Shown here: piece by piece, positions 57,689 through 62,237 of the stretch
How the letters are laid out: each line of letters begins with the position of its first letter
How positions within the stretch are numbered: the first letter of the stretch is position 1
Virus record (IMG/VR): IMGVR_UViG_3300044940_000392
Location: 1 to 62,237 of that record
DNA length: 62,237 nucleotides
Direction: 5' to 3' (one strand)
From: a virus
Notes under the pieces: generated by a model
The model's input: only the letters and a program-made list of their open reading frames with translations
Told to the model about the DNA's origin: nothing
Databases searched by the model: none
Program-made: the position numbers and the translations under genes

Positions 57689-59936
57689 TCGGCGGTTGCT
57701 GCGGTTGTTGATTTTGCTGCGGCGCGGGTGCCGATTCATTTGTGACTGCTAATTCTTTCAAATATTCAACTATGTCAGTAAGCTCATTTTCAGTAATGGG
57801 CTTACTTTCATTTTTAATGAACGTCGCAAGATAAGGGACTTGCGCGTATGTAAGCGTGCCGCCCGAATCAATAAATCGAATAAAATCATTCGCAAGACGT
57901 TCATTCCGTAAAGCTGTCCGAATAAGAACCGGAGTAGCAATCGCAAGAGCCGCGATTCCCGTTGCCGCGGTTTTCAGTAAAGCGCCACCGTGAAATTGAG
58001 ACGCGCCGAAGAGCATATAAATACCTTGGTATGCCGCGCCGCGAATAGCCGCCCCGGTTAAATACGACCGAACATAATCTGAAGTTGTACGATTATTTCC
58101 TTGAGGTACAGCTTTAATTAACCGATCCGCGAGTTTCGCGAATTTTTCCTGCCCACCCGGAACACCATAAAATTGTTCAATATTAGGAAGGCCATATTTG
58201 GCCAAATAATTCTGCATGTTTGAGAATTGGTTTGTTTTTGGATCAATAGACTTTACAAAAAAATCAAATACAATCGCATCCCCCATAGCTTCATTAAACG
58301 CTTTCTGTTGCGCTTGTGGGATATATTTAATAAAATCAGAATATTCATCCGGGCGCATACTACGAACAATTTGTACGAATTCGTCAATATTTTCCCCCGA
58401 TTGGACAATTTTTTTAATATTCGGAGGTAATACGCTTAAGGAATTAAGTTGCTCTTGTACGGTTTTGATTTCATTTTGTACTTTTTGTAAATCAACTCCT
58501 GTAATTTCTTTTTGTTTTTTATAAAAATCAGCTTCCTCTTGATTAATTTTTGCAATTTCAGTTTTAGCTTTTGTTTGTTCTGTTTTTAACTTTTTTTCTT
58601 CGGTATTTAGCCCCGCTTGATATTTTTTATTTATTTGTAAATTTCTATCTGCGGCGGTATATTGCCGTTTAAATGCGTTTAACTCTTTATCAACAAGTTT
58701 CTTATCAATTTCAAATGATTTAATACTTTCATCAAATGATGAATAAATTTGCTTGTATTTGTTGTCTAAAAGTTTTAACGCGTCTGCTTTTTGCGCACGA
58801 TTCATTTTCTTGTTAAGTAAAATTTTGCGCTGTTCAGTAAGATAATCTTGCTTCCATTGTTCCTTTGAAAGTTGATTTTTCAATTGATCGGCGGATTTAT
58901 CAATTTGTGTATCTTTTAGCCCGCCCTGCGTTTCTTTAGAAACTCTTTCCTTCGCAATACTATTTGCAACCGCGGCTTGCCTAGCTTGGGCACGGCGGAT
59001 GATAATATCGTTTAATTTATCATTTACTTCATCGAGTTGTTTAAGTAGAATATCTCGCTGTAAATATTGTTGAGTTTTTGCAAACGGCCCGGTCGCGGAA
59101 TTTGCAGTAAAAGATTTTAACTGATCTTCAAGCGTTGTTTTTTGAGATTCAAGCCCTGTAATTATATTTTCCAACGGCTCTAATGTCGTGGTGCGAATTC
59201 CTTCTTGTGCAGTTTTAGCAAGTGGTTTAGCTTTATCAAATGCGAAAGGCGCAAGTGCATTATACGGTGAAGCGGTCGCCTGTTTTGATAAATTTTTATT
59301 TGTCAATTGATCCAAAAGCCCCGGAATTGCGCGTTTTAAGCGTGCAGAAATAACCCCTGGAGAAGCTTCACCTACATTCTTCCAAGCATTGCCGACATTC
59401 GGAAGAAGCATTGATGTAATTCCTTCGGGAGAAATAGGATTAAAACCTTGAGGTTTATCCGTATCAATGCCCGTTTGAAGCATTTTACCTGCTTCGGCCT
59501 CAGCCAACCCCGCCCCACCACGGATTACAGGGCCTAGCATAGCAGGGGCCTTTGACGCTACCGTTCCCACACCTTTGCCAATCGCGCCGCCGAACAGAGA
59601 GCCAAGAGTACCCGCCGCCCACTCTCCTTTTGTCATAGGTGGAAAAGCGAAGCCTAGCGAAGCCCCCACACCACCACCGAGCGCCGCACCGGGAACGCCG
59701 CCCCCTACCACGCCGCCGCCTATAGCCCCCGCAGTACCCATACCGAGCGCCCCAAGCAGACGATCTTTCATTGTTACTTCATTTGAAACAGGATCAATTG
59801 TTTCTGTTTTTAATTTTGTAAGATCAATATTCGGATCATCGGCGAGGGTATTATATAGTAATTCAATTTCTTCTTTTGAACTTGCAGTATAAACTTGACC
59901 GTTTGGCGTTGTAATTTTTAAAGTCTTACTGGGCAT
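57612..59936 (-). CDS. Large DNA-ejection-type protein with glycine zippers
   Basis: 774 residues. Residues about 60-125 are very Gly/Ala-rich with GxxxG patterns (AIGGGVVGGGVPGAALGGG...) and residues 615-680 have two more hydrophobic Gly/Ala segments (LTGAAIRGAAYQGIYMLFGA; AATGIAALAIATPVLIRTAL). Between them lies a long charged coiled coil (250-500). This is the make-up of podovirus internal virion proteins that insert into the host envelope. Its 3' end overlaps the helicase gene by 77 bp on the other strand. First gene of the late unit on this side. Confidence 0.65.
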   Translation of the reverse strand: MPSKTLKITTPNGQVYTASSKEEIELLYNTLADDPNIDLTKLKTETIDPVSNEVTMKDRLLGALGMGTAGAIGGGVVGGGVPGAALGGGVGASLGFAFPPMTKGEWAAGTLGSLFGGAIGKGVGTVASKAPAMLGPVIRGGAGLAEAEAGKMLQTGIDTDKPQGFNPISPEGITSMLLPNVGNAWKNVGEASPGVISARLKRAIPGLLDQLTNKNLSKQATASPYNALAPFAFDKAKPLAKTAQEGIRTTTLEPLENIITGLESQKTTLEDQLKSFTANSATGPFAKTQQYLQRDILLKQLDEVNDKLNDIIIRRAQARQAAVANSIAKERVSKETQGGLKDTQIDKSADQLKNQLSKEQWKQDYLTEQRKILLNKKMNRAQKADALKLLDNKYKQIYSSFDESIKSFEIDKKLVDKELNAFKRQYTAADRNLQINKKYQAGLNTEEKKLKTEQTKAKTEIAKINQEEADFYKKQKEITGVDLQKVQNEIKTVQEQLNSLSVLPPNIKKIVQSGENIDEFVQIVRSMRPDEYSDFIKYIPQAQQKAFNEAMGDAIVFDFFVKSIDPKTNQFSNMQNYLAKYGLPNIEQFYGVPGGQEKFAKLADRLIKAVPQGNNRTTSDYVRSYLTGAAIRGAAYQGIYMLFGASQFHGGALLKTAATGIAALAIATPVLIRTALRNERLANDFIRFIDSGGTLTYAQVPYLATFIKNESKPITENELTDIVEYLKELAVTNESAPAPQQNQQPQQPPINQGSEGVGFPPPASQEQLVSPPNQ

Positions 59937-61509
59937 TTAATTTTCTCGCTGCATCATCAATTAATTTTTGAACATTCGGGCGGTTAGCGGATCTGGGAGA
60001 AGTTTCTGTTGGTTGTTTATTTTTATAACTTTTATATTCTTGAATAATATCTTCTAAATACGGAAGCTTCGGAGCGCGTTTTGCATTTTTTGCAACTTGC
60101 ATTAAAACATTCATTTTTGCTTTAACGAAATTGTAAAAATTACTATCGCCTTTAACTTCAGCAATAAGTTCAGGTTGAACTTTTTCAAGCAAATTGCTTC
60201 GTGTTAGAATACCCTGTGTAAGCAATGCCGCGGCGTATTGCTCAGGCGAAGAAGCTCTTCCTTCTACAATAATTTTTAAATCATTAATAAGAGATTCGGG
60301 AGCGCGGCCACCATAAATACTTTTAACGTGCATGAGCGCGGCGAATGACGGAACCTGCCAACCAAAGGCACTTGCGGTTGCAATGTCAGGGATGTTGTTA
60401 ATAAAAGCCTTAATCTGTTGTCCAAGTGAAGTATTATTTAATCCTGTATAATCTTTAATCTTTCCAGAAGCAAGATCAGCAAGAGCATTTGCACCAGCAC
60501 TTCTGAATAGCGAATCTGCTTGTCGCATTTCATTTAAGCTTCTTACTTCTGCAGCAGGAATATATCTACCCGGAAGTTCCTCAATATCTTCAGAAAGTTG
60601 TCCTGTAATTGGATTATAATTTTTTAAAGGTTGCGTTTTTATGAAATCAATTTCTTTTGTTTCAGGATTATATACTGCACGATCTTGGATGGGGCCGCGG
60701 TATAACTGTTGACGAAAATTTGTAGGACGAGATGCACTAAGAAGTTCTTTTAAAATATTAAAAGATTCTTCTGGTAATTTTCCTTGAGATAAAAGCCCGG
60801 AAAAGTCTGCTAAATTCTTAGGACGATTAAGGTTATTTTTAATCTCTTCAATTTTCGCATCATTCAAAGCGCCCTGTGACGCGGCTTTTGAAACTTCTAC
60901 AATAAATTGATTACGAACTTTTGTATCCTGAATCTTATTTGCTTCTTGTTTTGCTTTAAATAAAAGCTCATTCTTTTCTTTATTGATCCGCGCTTTTTCA
61001 TATTCGGAAGATAACTTTCCAAATAAATTATTTAATGAAGTTTCTCTACCGCGTTCGTTCGAAATTTGTTTATCAACACGGTCTTTCATTAATTCGTAGC
61101 GTTTTAATTCTTCATCTTCTCGCCGAACACGCAAACCGCGCCCGGAATCTACAGTCAGAAGTGCGTCAAGAATTCCTAAACCGATTGATCCGAGTTTTCG
61201 TTTCTTGCTTGCGCCTTTCCATTTGTACATTCCACGATAATCTTCTCGCGCTTTTTCAATCGGATCATAGTCGATTGATTTAGAAAGATTTTTAATATTT
61301 TCATCCACGCCGCTGATTTTATTCCGAAGCGTGGCCATATCAGATTCGATTTGACTAAAATTCGACGTATCTTGTTGATAAGGCTTTAAAGCCTTTTCAA
61401 TATCAAGTGGCGTTTCTTGTACATTTACAGATGATGTATTAAATGAATCTTCAGGTTCTAGGCCCGGAGAGTACATATTTTGAAAAAGCCAATTTGGAAA
61501 TTGTCCCAT
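59926..61509 (-). CDS. Ejection/internal virion protein with coiled coil
   Basis: 527 residues. A charged helix at about residues 60-200 (EDEELKRYELMKDRVDKQISNE) and more helices to the end. No enzyme motif. The stop overlaps the start of the 774-residue protein, so they are co-translated. It follows the N/G/Q-rich protein at 61544 in the transcript. Likely part of the ejectosome. Confidence 0.6.
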   Translation of the reverse strand: MGQFPNWLFQNMYSPGLEPEDSFNTSSVNVQETPLDIEKALKPYQQDTSNFSQIESDMATLRNKISGVDENIKNLSKSIDYDPIEKAREDYRGMYKWKGASKKRKLGSIGLGILDALLTVDSGRGLRVRREDEELKRYELMKDRVDKQISNERGRETSLNNLFGKLSSEYEKARINKEKNELLFKAKQEANKIQDTKVRNQFIVEVSKAASQGALNDAKIEEIKNNLNRPKNLADFSGLLSQGKLPEESFNILKELLSASRPTNFRQQLYRGPIQDRAVYNPETKEIDFIKTQPLKNYNPITGQLSEDIEELPGRYIPAAEVRSLNEMRQADSLFRSAGANALADLASGKIKDYTGLNNTSLGQQIKAFINNIPDIATASAFGWQVPSFAALMHVKSIYGGRAPESLINDLKIIVEGRASSPEQYAAALLTQGILTRSNLLEKVQPELIAEVKGDSNFYNFVKAKMNVLMQVAKNAKRAPKLPYLEDIIQEYKSYKNKQPTETSPRSANRPNVQKLIDDAARKLNAQ

Positions 61510-61543
61510 TTATTTATCCTTAATAATCATTCCCTGAAGTATT

Positions 61544-62237
61544 TTAAACCCATGTGCCACCCCCGCTATTGTTGCCTCCGCGTTTCTTTGATATCAATTG
61601 GCCCGCCGCATCAATGCCCGCAGAAATAGCTTCTCCATAAGGATTCTTCATATTCTCTGGTGGTTTATAGTTGCCGAGTGAAAATAGGCCGCCAAGTGCA
61701 TTATTATACATACCAAAACCCTGCTTCATAAAATCGTTAATTGGATTTAATCCGCTCAGAAAATTTTGTTGCTGATTATTTAAAAAGTTCATTCCTGAAT
61801 TTAAATTATTTTGATAAGCGCCGTATTGAGTCTTTAATCTATCAAGCCCGAATGAATCCCCGGCGAGGGAATTATTGAAAATATTTCCGTAAGCATTAGC
61901 GCTGCCGCCAAAGCCCGCGTTTCCGACATTTCCAGCATTGATAGCAAAAGAATTTTGTCCTTGAAGATTGTTTAAATATTGAGCAATTGCGGCTAAGTCA
62001 GTATTGTTAGTTTGCCCGAATAGATTAATCCCCATTCCAAGCTTATCATTCGCTTCCTTTAATCCTTGCATACCAAGTCCGCCGAGCGTTGCCATGTTTT
62101 GGTTGCTAAGCTGACCGGATTGCCCAAGCATGGAAGAAAATAGTTGTTGTGCGTTAATCGCTCGATTGGATGAATCAGAACCGAGTCCAGTTAATCCTAG
62201 CATTCTCTGTAGTGCCGCTTGCTCACCGGAGGAGGTT
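61544..62237 (-). CDS. Gly/Asn/Gln-rich virion protein, C-terminal part (joins 1-1279)
   Basis: C-terminal half of the gene described at 1-1279. The in-frame ATG at 62203 is internal; reading continues without stop past 62112 into base 1. Sequence is rich in Asn, Gly, Gln and Leu with repeats like LGG and NNLQ, ending in SKKRGGNNSGGGTWV. The bases 62113-62237 duplicate 1-125 and should not be counted twice. Confidence 0.85.
   Translation of the reverse strand, partial: TSSGEQAALQRMLGLTGLGSDSSNRAINAQQLFSSMLGQSGQLSNQNMATLGGLGMQGLKEANDKLGMGINLFGQTNNTDLAAIAQYLNNLQGQNSFAINAGNVGNAGFGGSANAYGNIFNNSLAGDSFGLDRLKTQYGAYQNNLNSGMNFLNNQQQNFLSGLNPINDFMKQGFGMYNNALGGLFSLGNYKPPENMKNPYGEAISAGIDAAGQLISKKRGGNNSGGGTWV
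62113..62237. repeat. Terminal direct repeat, right copy
   Basis: Identical to 1-125. Joining them gives a 62,112-bp circle and keeps one open frame of 616 codons across the join. Confidence 0.95.

Noticed and set aside
1-62237. tRNA genes
   Set aside because: No cloverleaf with T-arm GTTCGA-type sequence was seen by eye. A tRNA scan would be needed to be sure.

Overview
The window is one complete genome of an AT-rich, lytic, tailed phage, almost certainly a podovirus. Its first 125 bases recur exactly as its last 125 (1-125 = 62113-62237), and an open reading frame runs in phase across that join. The true molecule is therefore a circle, or a circularly permuted map, of 62,112 bp cut inside a virion gene. 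Hallmarks are an N4 gp56-type major capsid protein, a podovirus-like portal, two paralogous head-tail adaptor candidates, a nozzle-like tail protein, and no tape measure, sheath or tube. No integrase, repressor locus, tRNA or reverse transcriptase was found. The host cannot be named. A B12-dependent ribonucleotide reductase and a ThyX-type thymidylate synthase suggest a host where those enzymes work.

Layout. Late genes run on the minus strand from 59.9 kb through the join and down to 25 kb: two large ejection-type proteins, N/Q/P-rich virion proteins, nozzle, adaptors, receptor-binding candidates, capsid, scaffold, portal, large terminase (interrupted by a mini-intein), tail-fibre proteins, an M15 endolysin and a class II ribonucleotide reductase. 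Early and middle genes run on the plus strand from 27.6 to 57.7 kb. The two arms meet head to head around 27-29 kb and tail to tail at 57.6 kb, where the coding regions overlap by 77 bp.

The 28.0-28.9 kb region is non-coding. It holds an AT-rich stretch and then 25 copies of GTAC in 429 bp, and is the best candidate for a replication origin and/or early control region. The early arm starts with small proteins, then a DUF932 protein, a tandem pair of 380-residue paralogues, an M28/M20-like aminopeptidase, a chain of tiny overlapping genes, an NSSSSHS protein translationally coupled to a radical SAM enzyme, and ThyX. Six copies of a small YCCLGVLCDLY family are scattered from 29 to 42 kb. The region 39.9-40.25 kb carries 25-bp repeats and a GC-rich, hairpin-forming segment that may encode an RNA.

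From 42.7 kb come DNA metabolism genes: a single-domain Clp-type ATPase, a permuted RecB/Cas4-like nuclease, a Sak4-like RecA-fold ATPase, a possible single-stranded DNA-binding protein, a cytidine deaminase-like enzyme, a family-4-like uracil-DNA glycosylase, dUTPase, family A DNA polymerase, a metallophosphatase, a DUF5664 dATP/dGTP pyrophosphohydrolase-like protein and a RepA-like helicase that probably starts at AUU. Together they point to a phage that makes its own dNTP pool (reductase, ThyX, dUTPase, deaminase) and replicates and recombines its DNA largely by itself, although no primase, ligase or phage RNA polymerase was recognised.
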